Shown here one piece after another: positions 1-7,882 of a stretch of DNA of 60,157 nt (within the stretch, counting starts at the first letter, position 1; every line of letters starts with the position of its first letter). The stretch spans positions 1 to 60,157 of the forward strand of contig JAQBQL010000184.1 of the NCBI GenBank assembly GCA_028287035.1, read 5' to 3'. The position numbers and the translations under genes are program-made. The stretch is from Labilithrix sp. GTDB lineage: Bacteria > Myxococcota > Polyangia > Polyangiales > Polyangiaceae. The notes under the pieces were generated by a model, which was not told where the DNA came from, searched no databases, and saw only the letters and a list, made by a program, of their open reading frames with translations.

Positions 1-1278
1 CACGACGCCTGCGCTCGCGGCCACCGGCGAGCCAGCGGTGTTCGCGCTCGCGAAGGGCGCCTCGAGGGCGGCGGGCGCCGGCCCCGCATCGCGATGCCGG
101 CGCAACGCGTAGAGCGCGCCGCCGCCGCTCACGACGACGAGAGCCGCGACCAGCAACCGAGCACGCCCGCGGCCGCGCGCCGCGAGAGGAGCGGGAGCCA
201 AGGCCGCGGGCCGCAGCGAGGCCGGCGCGTCGCCGGCGAGCGACTCCTCGGGCACCGTGGCGTACGGGTCGCGCGGGGCGCCCGGGGCCCGCGCGGACGA
301 GGGCGGAGCCGGCGCCTCCACGACCAGCGGCTCCTGCTCGATGCTGGCGATCCGCGCCGCGCGCTCGTCGAGAACGGTCCCCGCGAGGCGCGCCACCCAG
401 CCCCCGACGGCGATGGGCGTCGCAAGCGCGATGGAAGCCTCCAGCGCCGACGCCATCGCGCGCGCCGTCGTGAAGCGCTCGCTGCGATCGCGCGCGAGGC
501 CGCGCATGACCACCGCGACGAGCTCCGCGGGGAGCGGCCCCGGCGGCGCCGGAATGGGCGCGTGGAGCACCTTGCCGATGACTCCGCCCTCGTCGTCGGC
601 CGTGAACAGCCGGTGCCCGGCAAGGGCCTCCCACAGCACGATGGACGCGGCGAACACATCGGACGCCGGGCTCGCCTCCCCGGCGATCTGCTCCGGCGCC
701 ATGTACGCGAGCTTGCCCTTCAGGGCGCCGTCACGCGTCACCTGCGCGCGGCCGCGCGCCTTCGCCACGCCGAAGTCGAGGACGCGCGCCACCCCGTCGC
801 TCCCGACGAGCACGTTCTGCGGGGAGACGTCACGATGAACCATCTCGAGGAGCTCGCCGCGCGCGTCCCGCGCCTCGTGCGCAGCGTGCAGGCCCTCGAG
901 GATGCCGAAGACGATCGCCGCGGCGATCTCGGGCGGAACACGCTCGCCGCGCTCACGCGCGGTCTCGAGCAGCTGCGAGAGCGACTGCCCATGAACGTAC
1001 TCGAGAATGACGAAGAGCTCGCCCTGCGAGGAGACGGCGTCGACGGTCTGCACCACGTTCGGATGCTGCACCCGGCCGGCGAGCCGCGCTTCGTCGAGGA
1101 ACATCGCCACGAAGGACGGATCAGTGGCGAAGTGCGGATGCAGCTTCTTGATCGCGACGGGACGAGAGAACCCGACCGCCCCGCGCATCCGGCCGTAGTG
1201 GACGACCGCCATGCCGCCGCTCGCGAACGCCTCGTACATCGCGTATCGCTCGAGAACGCGCACGGGAGCCTCGGCCAC
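1..1278 (-). CDS. Hanks-type Ser/Thr protein kinase, C-terminus off the window
   Basis: The product phosphorylates Ser/Thr on target proteins and is probably anchored in the inner membrane. 426 codons are present without a stop, so the 3' end lies left of the window. The catalytic domain covers about residues 10-280: a Gly-rich loop (SGGMAVVHYG), the AIKK lysine, the HRDVSPQN catalytic loop typical of myxobacterial kinases, DFG and the APE segment (YMAPEQ). A Pro/Ala-rich juxtamembrane stretch follows, then one hydrophobic segment at about 373-391, so the remaining C-terminus should be periplasmic. The start is a GTG at 1278, just before the conserved domain. The gene lies 25 bp downstream of an FHA/sigma54 activator on the same strand and is probably co-transcribed with it. 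The FHA protein could read phosphothreonine made by this kinase, but that link is inferred. Confidence 0.9.
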   Translation of the reverse strand, partial: MAEAPVRVLERYAMYEAFASGGMAVVHYGRMRGAVGFSRPVAIKKLHPHFATDPSFVAMFLDEARLAGRVQHPNVVQTVDAVSSQGELFVILEYVHGQSLSQLLETARERGERVPPEIAAAIVFGILEGLHAAHEARDARGELLEMVHRDVSPQNVLVGSDGVARVLDFGVAKARGRAQVTRDGALKGKLAYMAPEQIAGEASPASDVFAASIVLWEALAGHRLFTADDEGGVIGKVLHAPIPAPPGPLPAELVAVVMRGLARDRSERFTTARAMASALEASIALATPIAVGGWVARLAGTVLDERAARIASIEQEPLVVEAPAPPSSARAPGAPRDPYATVPEESLAGDAPASLRPAALAPAPLAARGRGRARLLVAALVVVSGGGALYALRRHRDAGPAPAALEAPFASANTAGSPVAASAGVV

Positions 1279-1303
1279 GCCCCCGATCCTAGCACGCGCG
1301 ATG

Positions 1304-2653
1304 TCAGCGCCTCTGCGGGCGGACTATCGCGTACTCGTCGAGGCGAAGGACGAGCGTGCTCCGCGCGATGCCGAGCGCCTTCGCCGCGCGTGACTGGTTG
1401 CCGCCGCATTCCGCGAGCACGCGCACGATGCGCTCGCGCTCCGTCTCCGACGCCGGGACGGGGTCGTCACCGTGCGCCGAGACGCGCTGCGGAGCGAGCG
1501 TCGCGGCCATCGCGGCGAGCGGAAAATGCTCCGGCGTGAGCTCGGGCCCGCCGGAGAGCAGGACGGCGCGCTCGATGAAGTTCCGCAGCTCGCGAACGTT
1601 GCCGGGCCACGTGTAGCTGCGGAGCAGCGAGAGCGCATCGGCGCGGAGCGACGGCGGCCGGAGCCCGAGGCCTCGAGCGGCGTGGACGATGAACGCCTGC
1701 GCCAGCGGCTCGATCTCGCTCGGACGCTGCCGGAGCGGCGGCACCTGGATCGCGACGCCGTTCAGGCGAAAGAAGAGATCCTGCCGGAACCGGCCCTGCC
1801 GGACCTCCTCCTCGAGCGCGCGGTTGGTGGCCGCGACGAACCGGACGTCGAGCGGGCGCGGCTTCATCGCCCCCAGGCGGAACGTCTCTCGCGCCTCGAT
1901 GACGCGCAGCATCTTGGCCTGCACCGCGAGCGGCATCTCGCCGATCTCGTCGAGGAATACGGTGCCGCCGTTGGCCGACTCGAGAAGGCCGGCCTTGGCC
2001 GCCACCGCGCCGCTGAAGGAGCCGCGCTCGTACCCGAACCACTCCGCCTCGATGACCGACTCGGGCAGCGCCGCGCAGTTGAGGCGGAGGAGCGGCTGCC
2101 CGCGACGCGGTGACGCCTCGTGGAGGCGCTCGACGACCAGCTCCTTTCCGACGCCCGACTCGCCGAGGACGAGCACGTTGATCATCCCCTGCGCGACGCG
2201 AGCGACGAGGCTGTCGAGCTCACGCATGGCCGGGTCGTGGACGACGCGCGCGACCTCGCCAGCGGGCCCCGACCTCGCGCCAGGCGCGAAGGTCCTCGGC
2301 TCCTCGCGCTTCGTGTCGAGGTCCTCGCCGCGCACCGGCCCACCGGGCTCCTTCGCGACGACCTGCACCATGACGAGGACGGTCCCCACGTAGAAGGGCT
2401 CGCCGGGGTGCACGACCGCGCGCGTCCGCACCGGCAGGCGCTGCTGGCGCACGCGCGTCCCGTTCACGCTGCCGAGGTCCTCGATCTCGAGCTCCCGACC
2501 GACGTGCAGGAGCGCGTGCGAACGGGTGACGGACGCGTCGTCGATGCGGAGGTCGCACTGCTCCGACCGACCGAGCATCACGGCGCCGCTCGCGGGCAGA
2601 TCGAAGGAGGCGAACGTGGTCTTGCTGACCACCACGAGCTGGAAAGACGACAC
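1304..2653 (-). CDS. FHA domain sigma54-dependent transcriptional activator
   Basis: An enhancer-binding protein that opens sigma54 promoters using ATP, here with a phosphothreonine-binding input domain. From a GTG at 2653 it is 449 residues. The FHA domain is at about 10-100 (GRSEQCDLRIDD, SVNGTRV). The AAA+ domain is at about 135-370, with Walker A GESGVGKE and Walker B TVFLDEIGEM. A Fis-type helix-turn-helix ends the protein (NQSRAAKALGIARSTL). The sigma54-contact loop reads GSFSGA instead of the canonical GAFTGA, a conservative but notable change. Upstream in-frame codons exist but would run into the LamG gene, so the GTG 56 bp after that gene is preferred. It is probably co-transcribed with the kinase at 1-1278, which makes a kinase to FHA signal route plausible. 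Confidence 0.92.
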   Translation of the reverse strand: MSSFQLVVVSKTTFASFDLPASGAVMLGRSEQCDLRIDDASVTRSHALLHVGRELEIEDLGSVNGTRVRQQRLPVRTRAVVHPGEPFYVGTVLVMVQVVAKEPGGPVRGEDLDTKREEPRTFAPGARSGPAGEVARVVHDPAMRELDSLVARVAQGMINVLVLGESGVGKELVVERLHEASPRRGQPLLRLNCAALPESVIEAEWFGYERGSFSGAVAAKAGLLESANGGTVFLDEIGEMPLAVQAKMLRVIEARETFRLGAMKPRPLDVRFVAATNRALEEEVRQGRFRQDLFFRLNGVAIQVPPLRQRPSEIEPLAQAFIVHAARGLGLRPPSLRADALSLLRSYTWPGNVRELRNFIERAVLLSGGPELTPEHFPLAAMAATLAPQRVSAHGDDPVPASETERERIVRVLAECGGNQSRAAKALGIARSTLVLRLDEYAIVRPQRR

Positions 2654-2708
2654 CGGCAGTGCGGGGATCGTACCCCGCAGCCGCCGGCGGGCGCAATCGG
2701 CGGTCGGA

Positions 2709-3530
2709 TCAGCGCGGCTCGAGCGCGTTGACCTCCGCGTCCGTGAACGCGCGCGACCACAGCGCCATGTCGTCGACCGTGCCGCCGTACCCGTCGTACA
2801 CGTTGAAGTGCTCGTCGAAGCGTCCACCGTCGGCCGGGTAGCTGCGCTTTCCAGCGGGCGGCACGACGCCGTCGATGTACAGCCGAGCGTCGTTGCTCGC
2901 GGGGTTCGTGGTGTCCCAGACGATCACGAAATGCACCCACCGCCCCGGGTGGATCACGGGCCGCGGGCTGGCGAACAGCTCGAAGCCGGTGCCGCTCTGC
3001 ACGGCGAAGTCGAGCGCCTGCACTGCCGCATCGCCGTTGCCCGACGAGTACGAGAGAAACAGGTGATGGCGACTCTCGTCGTAGCCGTCGAAGAGCTTGC
3101 GCCCGCGGTCGGTCGTCGGGATATCGCACAATGCCCAGAAGCTCAGGGTGCCAGCTGCAGGGAAGCCGGTCCCCGAGAGCGACGGCGCGATGGCCTGTCC
3201 GGCACCGCCCGGATACTGGAGGCCTCCACCGGAGCGCCCCGTGCCGCCGAGGACGGCCCCGCCACTGACGAACAGATCGTTGCCGTGGCCGGTCTCGTCA
3301 CGCGCAGCGGTGCCGCCGTCCTCGTCGAAGCTCCAGCGCGCGACCAGATCCGGATCGCCCGCATCGGGCGGCGGCGGAACGGGCGCGGCCTCGTCCGACG
3401 TGGCGGCGTCGGTGATCGCCGCACCGAGCTGGGACGTCAGATCCTCGTAGGGCGTGACCCAGTAGCAGGCCGCAGTGGCGCACGCGGCGGCACCGAGGAA
3501 GCCCAGCACGACCGTCGGCGCGAGCCGCAT
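2709..3530 (-). CDS. LamG/concanavalin-like domain lipoprotein
   Basis: A secreted or surface protein of 273 residues. The N-terminus has a hydrophobic signal ending in a Cys (ATAACYW), consistent with a lipoprotein, then a short Pro/Asp-rich linker. From about residue 62 the sequence ARWSFDEDGGTAARDETGHGN begins a LamG/laminin-G-like beta sandwich, with later strands such as GRWVHFVIVWD and RLYIDGVV, the usual core of that fold. These domains bind glycans or proteins; the ligand here is unknown. The ATG shares one base with the stop of the SDR gene (TGATG), so the two are probably translationally coupled. No enzyme motif is visible. Confidence 0.85.
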   Translation of the reverse strand: MRLAPTVVLGFLGAAACATAACYWVTPYEDLTSQLGAAITDAATSDEAAPVPPPPDAGDPDLVARWSFDEDGGTAARDETGHGNDLFVSGGAVLGGTGRSGGGLQYPGGAGQAIAPSLSGTGFPAAGTLSFWALCDIPTTDRGRKLFDGYDESRHHLFLSYSSGNGDAAVQALDFAVQSGTGFELFASPRPVIHPGRWVHFVIVWDTTNPASNDARLYIDGVVPPAGKRSYPADGGRFDEHFNVYDGYGGTVDDMALWSRAFTDAEVNALEPR

Positions 3531-4387
3531 CAGGTCCCCGTGAAGGGCGGCGAGCCGGGGGCGCGGTAGCGGTCGAGCGGGCTACGCTTGCTGTCGCTTC
3601 CGTAGAAGTGGCCGTTTCCTTCGAGCTCGGCGAAGAGCAGGTGCAGCGGCGCCCTCGCGCCCTCCGCCGGGGTCTTCATGCCCAGCTCCTCGCTCGACTT
3701 GCCGCTCGATGCGAAGTGCGGGAGCGTCAGGTCGGTCGCGATGAAGCCGGGCGTGCAAGCGTTCACCCGCAGGGCCGGATGCTCGCGCGCGAGGATGAGC
3801 GTGTACGTGTTGGCGCACGCCTTCGACAGGCCGTACGGCTCACCCTCCCCGAGGCCCCTGGCCCGGAAGGCCGCCACGTCGCCGGCCATCGTCCGGCACT
3901 CCTCGATGAACGCCTGCAGCCGCGGCCACGGCAGCGAGGCGTCGAGGAAGAACCGCTGCATCTCCGGGCTGCACGTGCTCACGAACAGGGGGCCCGATGC
4001 CGAGGTCACGTTGACGATGCGCCCGGCCCCCGCGTCGAGACGCGGAATGAACGCCTGGCAGACGCGGTGGACGCCGAGCGTGTTGGTCTCGAGCATCCTG
4101 ACGAGGCCGCCGCCATTGATGCCCGCATTGTTGACGATGGCGTGGAGACCCTCGACCTGTGCAGCGGCCTCCGCGACGGAAGCCTCGTCCGTCACGTCGA
4201 TCGCGAGCGGCGCGACGCGATCGCTCCAGTCGTCGTGGTCCTTCGTGAGCGCCGTGGTCGCCTCGAGCCCCCGCGCCCGGTCGCGCGACCCGAGGTAGAC
4301 GAAGGTGTCGGGTTGCTCGGTGAGGATCGCCCGGACGATCGCGAGCCCGATTCCCTTGTTCGCCCCGGTGACCAGGATTCGCCGCAT
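3530..4387 (-). CDS. short-chain dehydrogenase/reductase, carbonyl-reductase-like
   Basis: A cytosolic NAD(P)H-dependent oxidoreductase of 285 residues. It has the classical SDR signature: TGANKGIG cofactor loop at the N-terminus, NNAG in the middle, VTSASG carrying the catalytic Ser, and YGLSK as the Tyr/Lys pair. A long insertion of about 50 residues precedes the YxxxK motif, as in the monomeric carbonyl reductase (CBR1-like) branch, so reduction of a ketone or aldehyde with NADPH is likely; the substrate cannot be told. Its stop overlaps the start of the LamG gene by one base. Confidence 0.9.
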   Translation of the reverse strand: MRRILVTGANKGIGLAIVRAILTEQPDTFVYLGSRDRARGLEATTALTKDHDDWSDRVAPLAIDVTDEASVAEAAAQVEGLHAIVNNAGINGGGLVRMLETNTLGVHRVCQAFIPRLDAGAGRIVNVTSASGPLFVSTCSPEMQRFFLDASLPWPRLQAFIEECRTMAGDVAAFRARGLGEGEPYGLSKACANTYTLILAREHPALRVNACTPGFIATDLTLPHFASSGKSSEELGMKTPAEGARAPLHLLFAELEGNGHFYGSDSKRSPLDRYRAPGSPPFTGT

Positions 4388-4466
4388 GCCCCGTCATCCG
4401 TCGCCACCGCCCGTGCGTCAAGATCCGCTTCGACACGTCGAAGGGCTTCTACTCTCGGGCGAGCGC

Positions 4467-5147
4467 TCAGCTTCCCGTGGGGAGCTTGGCGTTCGAGAAG
4501 TGGCCGGAGATCGTCACGTCGGCCGCGCTCGACCCTTGTGCCTTGAGGGTCGCCGTGAGGTTCAGCTCGAAGAGGTAGTAGACGTCGGAAGGGTGCGCCG
4601 TTCCGTGGGTGAGCGTCGCGGACACGAAGGTCGCCGTCGCGGTCCCCACCGTGGAGGCCACCCAGGACGACGCGGCGCTGCCCTTGATGGAGTTGAGCAT
4701 GCAGTTACCGGTCGTCTGCGCGCTGGTGGTGAGCGTCCATACGGTGCCGGGCCCGGGAGCGGTCGGCGCGCTCAGGGTGCACGCGAGGGAGACGATCTCG
4801 CCGCTCGGGGCCATGAAGCCGCCACCGAAGCTCGCCGTGAGATCGCCGGAGCCGTTCGGCTGCTCGACCTTCCCGTTCGCGCATCCGTACGGGGCGTCGG
4901 TCGTGGGCACCGTCAGCGCGCCATCGACGGAATACGAGCAACCGGACATCGAGGTGGGCGGCGCCGCATCGATGGGTGTGGCGCCGTCCTGCGCCGGTCC
5001 CGCGTCGTTCGCTGTGGCTCCGTCGGCGGCGCCCCCGTCGTTTTCGCCGGGGGCCGGGGCCGGGGTGGCGTCCGAGGTGCTGCTCGAGCACGCGGCGGCC
5101 GCGAGGACCGTGAAGAGAAGAGCGAGGGACAGGCGAGGAGTGGGCAT
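4467..5147 (-). CDS. predicted lipoprotein, unknown function
   Basis: 226 residues with a clear lipoprotein signal (LLFTVLAAAAC) followed by a disordered Ser/Thr/Asp/Pro/Gly linker of about 45 residues. The rest is a beta-rich domain with four Cys residues (CSYSV, YGCANG, LACTL, NCMLN) that may form disulfides in the periplasm or at the cell surface. I do not recognise the family. It stands alone between the SDR gene (same strand, 79 bp downstream) and the LysR gene. Confidence 0.75.
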   Translation of the reverse strand: MPTPRLSLALLFTVLAAAACSSSTSDATPAPAPGENDGGAADGATANDAGPAQDGATPIDAAPPTSMSGCSYSVDGALTVPTTDAPYGCANGKVEQPNGSGDLTASFGGGFMAPSGEIVSLACTLSAPTAPGPGTVWTLTTSAQTTGNCMLNSIKGSAASSWVASTVGTATATFVSATLTHGTAHPSDVYYLFELNLTATLKAQGSSAADVTISGHFSNAKLPTGS

Positions 5148-5190
5148 CGTCGGATATTACCCCGAGAGCGAGCTCGAGCGGAAGCAAGCG

Positions 5191-6099
5191 CTACCGGAAG
5201 GCACGCCGCAGCGACGTCTCGAGGGCCTGCCACACCACCGCGACGCGGGGCACGTCGCGGAGCGCGCGATGGCCGACGAGCCACACGTCGGTCCGGGGCC
5301 AGGCGAGGGCCCCCGGCGCATCGGCATGCCTGACCGGCACGAGCCCGCGGGCCCGCACGAAGGCGGCGGGGAACAGACCGACCCCCAGGCCCGCGACCGC
5401 CGCGGCGAGCTGCGAGGCGAAGTGGCTCGTGCGGAGCACGACGGTCGCCCGCGGCGCATGCGATGCGAGCCACACGGCAGGCGCGTAGCTCGCGTAGTCG
5501 CGGTCCCAGGTGATCCACGGGACCTCCTCCCAGGTCGCCACGCGCCCGAGACGCTTGACGAGGTCCGCCGATGCCGCCGCGACCCATGGCGCCTTCGCGA
5601 GCCTCGTGGTGACGAGCTCCGCGCCCACCGGCGCGACCGAACGGACCGCGACGTCGGCCTCACGGCGCGTGAGATCGAGGGCACGCGTCGAGGCATCGAG
5701 CTCGATGGTGATCGCCGGGTGACGCTCGCGGAGGCCCTCGAGCACCGGGACGACGAACGCCTCGGCAACGCCCGGATCGGCGCTCACGCGGACGACGCCC
5801 TCGGCGACGAACTCGGCGGGCGAAGCCTCCCGGCCGAGCCGACCGAACGCGACCTCCATCGCCTCGGCCGCCGGAAGGACTCGCTCGGCGGCGAAGGTCG
5901 CGAGGAGCCCCTCGCGCGAGCGCTCGAAGAGGCGCTCTCCGACGGCCTCCTCGAAGGCGCGGAGGCGCCGGCTGAGCGTCGAGGTGTCGAGCCCGACGCG
6001 CGCCGCGGCCAGGCCGAGGCTCCGGTGCCGGTACGCGGCGAGAAACAGCGGAACGTCGCTCCACCGCCCCGCCAGACGTCCGAATGCCTTGTCTTGCAT
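5191..6099 (-). CDS. LysR-family transcriptional regulator
   Basis: A DNA-binding regulator of 302 residues from the ATG at 6099; in-frame ATGs at 6111 and 6120 are alternatives. The winged HTH occupies about residues 12-75 (SLGLAAARVGLDTSTLSRRLRAFEEAVGERLFER), followed by the two-lobed periplasmic-binding-protein-like effector domain. The WSDVPLFLAAYRHRSL opening is typical of the family. It is transcribed divergently from an NmrA-like gene 76 bp away, the usual LysR arrangement in which the regulator controls its neighbour. The intervening DNA holds several TTGCAT half-sites. The inducer is unknown. Confidence 0.92.
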   Translation of the reverse strand: MQDKAFGRLAGRWSDVPLFLAAYRHRSLGLAAARVGLDTSTLSRRLRAFEEAVGERLFERSREGLLATFAAERVLPAAEAMEVAFGRLGREASPAEFVAEGVVRVSADPGVAEAFVVPVLEGLRERHPAITIELDASTRALDLTRREADVAVRSVAPVGAELVTTRLAKAPWVAAASADLVKRLGRVATWEEVPWITWDRDYASYAPAVWLASHAPRATVVLRTSHFASQLAAAVAGLGVGLFPAAFVRARGLVPVRHADAPGALAWPRTDVWLVGHRALRDVPRVAVVWQALETSLRRAFR

Positions 6100-6150
6100 T
6101 TTCGCCCGCATGCGTTGCATCGATGCGCCTGTACGCGCAGCGATGCAAGA
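6092..6150. promoter_or_regulatory. probable LysR operator region between divergent genes
   Basis: Between the LysR and NmrA starts, TCTTGCAT (6092-6099) and its exact reverse complement ATGCAAGA (6143-6150) flank a perfect 10-bp palindrome GCATCGATGC at 6117-6126. Three TTGCAT-type half-sites occur in about 60 bp. One outer half-site overlaps the LysR start codon, which fits autoregulation. That these are the regulator's binding sites is inferred from position and symmetry. Confidence 0.5.
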
Positions 6151-6175
6151 CCGAGGATGGTTGCAGGAGACGAAC

Positions 6176-7024
6176 ATGACCATTCTCATCACGGGTGCGA
6201 CGGGTACGGTCGGGCGCGCGCTGGTCGCGGAGCTCGGGGCGCAGGGCGTTGCGTTCACCGCCATGACGCGCGGCAACGTCGCTTCGCTTCCGCCGGGCAC
6301 GGCGCGCGTTCACGGTGACTTCGATGACGCCTCGTCGCTCGCACGCGCGCTCGAGGGTGTCGAGCGCGCGTTCCTCCTCACGCCGTCGACGAGCGCGGCG
6401 GAGGACCAGCAGCTGCGGTTCGTGGAAGCAGCACGGATCGCGGGCGTGCGGCACGTCGTGAAGCTGTCCCAGTGGGCGGCCGATGCCCGTTCGCCGGTGC
6501 GCTTTCTCCGCTACCACGCGGCCGTGGAGGAGGCACTTCGCGCGTCCGGCATGGCGTTCACGTTCCTCCGCCCGAACCTCTTCATGCAGGCGCTGCTCGG
6601 CTTCGCAGCGAGCGTGCAGCGCGACGGGAAGCTCTTTGCCCCGGGCGCGGACGCACGGATCTCGCTCATCGACGTCCGGGACATCGCGGCCGTCGCCGCC
6701 GCGGCGCTCACCAGCGCAGGTCACGAGGGCCGCACGTACGACCTCACGGGCCCCGAGGCGCTCACCCACGACGAGCTCGCGGCGGCGCTCGCCCGCGTGC
6801 GCGGCAAGGACACCGCCTTCGTCCACGTCGACGACGCGGCGATGCGCGGAGCGCTGCTCGGCATGGGCATGCCCTCGTGGCAACTGGAAGGGCTCCTCGA
6901 GGACTATGCCCATTACCGCAGGGGCGAGGCCGAGACCGTCACCACCACCGTTCGCGAGGTGACCGGGACGCCGGCGCGCTCGTTCGAGGCCTTCGCCCAG
7001 GAGCACGCCGGCGCGTTCGCGTGA
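6176..7024 (+). CDS. NmrA-like NAD(P)-binding protein
   Basis: 282 residues in the atypical SDR/NmrA family: a Rossmann nucleotide loop TGATGTVG at residues 7-14, no YxxxK pair in the usual place, and late motifs such as SLIDVRDIAAVAAAAL and YDLTGPEALTHDE that are typical of NmrA/quinone-oxidoreductase-2-like proteins. Such proteins either sense NAD(P) redox state or reduce quinones; which applies here cannot be decided. The ATG at 6176 has a good ribosome site (AGGAGA) 8 bases upstream. Divergence from the LysR gene makes it the likely target of that regulator. Confidence 0.88.
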   Translation: MTILITGATGTVGRALVAELGAQGVAFTAMTRGNVASLPPGTARVHGDFDDASSLARALEGVERAFLLTPSTSAAEDQQLRFVEAARIAGVRHVVKLSQWAADARSPVRFLRYHAAVEEALRASGMAFTFLRPNLFMQALLGFAASVQRDGKLFAPGADARISLIDVRDIAAVAAAALTSAGHEGRTYDLTGPEALTHDELAAALARVRGKDTAFVHVDDAAMRGALLGMGMPSWQLEGLLEDYAHYRRGEAETVTTTVREVTGTPARSFEAFAQEHAGAFA

Positions 7025-7027
7025 CGG

Positions 7028-7744
7028 TCAGAAGCTCGCGCGTGCGACCGCGTTGAGCGTGGTCAGGTCACCGCCGCCGATCGCGTCGTCGGCCGCGAAC
7101 GCCTCGCCGAAGAGGCGGTGGTACGTGAGCTCCGCGCCCAGGCTGAGGCCGTTCGTGAGCGGGATGCCGAAGCCGAGGCCGATCGGGATGCCGAGCTCGT
7201 GGCTCGACTCGAGCGGCGAGGCTGCCTTCGCCGCGTCCGAGCCGGTGACCGAGGTGTTGTAGTAGCCGGCGCCCGTGAAGAGATACGGCTGCACGTACTT
7301 GATCGGCACCGTGAAGCGCACCTCGGCGTTGATGGCGTTCGTCAGCAGGCTGACCGCGCCGTTCGGCGTCGCGACCCCGTTCGCATGGTTGTTCATGCCG
7401 ATGTAGTGGGCGTCGAACGCGAGCCAGCTGAGGACCTGGACGCCGACCCGCGCGCCCCAGGAGGGTCCGAGCGCCGTCACCGAGCCGGTGCCGTTGTTGA
7501 AGTCGAACGGGCTGCCCTCGTTGAACGTGGAGAGCCCTCCCTCGACCGCGAGGGTGAGCTGCGGCGTGCCGCAGCGATGGCGGAGGAGGCCGCAGTGCGG
7601 AATCGCGACGGGCGTCTCGTTCGGCACCTGCGGCTCGTACGTGACCTGGTTGGGCGGCGACTGCGCCTCCTGCGCTTGCGCGGACGCCGCGCTGCACACC
7701 ATCCATGCACACGCGGCTCCGGCGACGGCGACTCTAATCTTCAT
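7028..7744 (-). CDS. outer-membrane beta-barrel protein
   Basis: 238 residues beginning with a Sec signal peptide (MKIRVAVAGAACAWMVCSAASAQAQ). The mature protein alternates polar and hydrophobic residues and contains barrel-like strands (LTLAVEGGLSTF, SWGARVGVQVLSWLAFDAHYIGM, YVQPYLFTGAGYY, GLSLGAELTYHRLFGE) and ends with a Phe (VARASF), the usual C-terminal residue for insertion by BAM. It is likely a small OmpA/OmpW-type eight-stranded barrel. It converges with the NmrA-like gene, 3 bp apart. Confidence 0.82.
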   Translation of the reverse strand: MKIRVAVAGAACAWMVCSAASAQAQEAQSPPNQVTYEPQVPNETPVAIPHCGLLRHRCGTPQLTLAVEGGLSTFNEGSPFDFNNGTGSVTALGPSWGARVGVQVLSWLAFDAHYIGMNNHANGVATPNGAVSLLTNAINAEVRFTVPIKYVQPYLFTGAGYYNTSVTGSDAAKAASPLESSHELGIPIGLGFGIPLTNGLSLGAELTYHRLFGEAFAADDAIGGGDLTTLNAVARASF

Positions 7745-7882
7745 GGTAGAGCCGTGTGCAATTCACGACCCATGCGTCGCACGCTTTCGATGCATGCAGA
7801 ATGCAGCGGGTATTCGCTGCGGGCGCGTGCGCGAAACACCGCGGGTGTCTCGATTTGCAGCGCGGCGCTCGCCCTGCCACGC

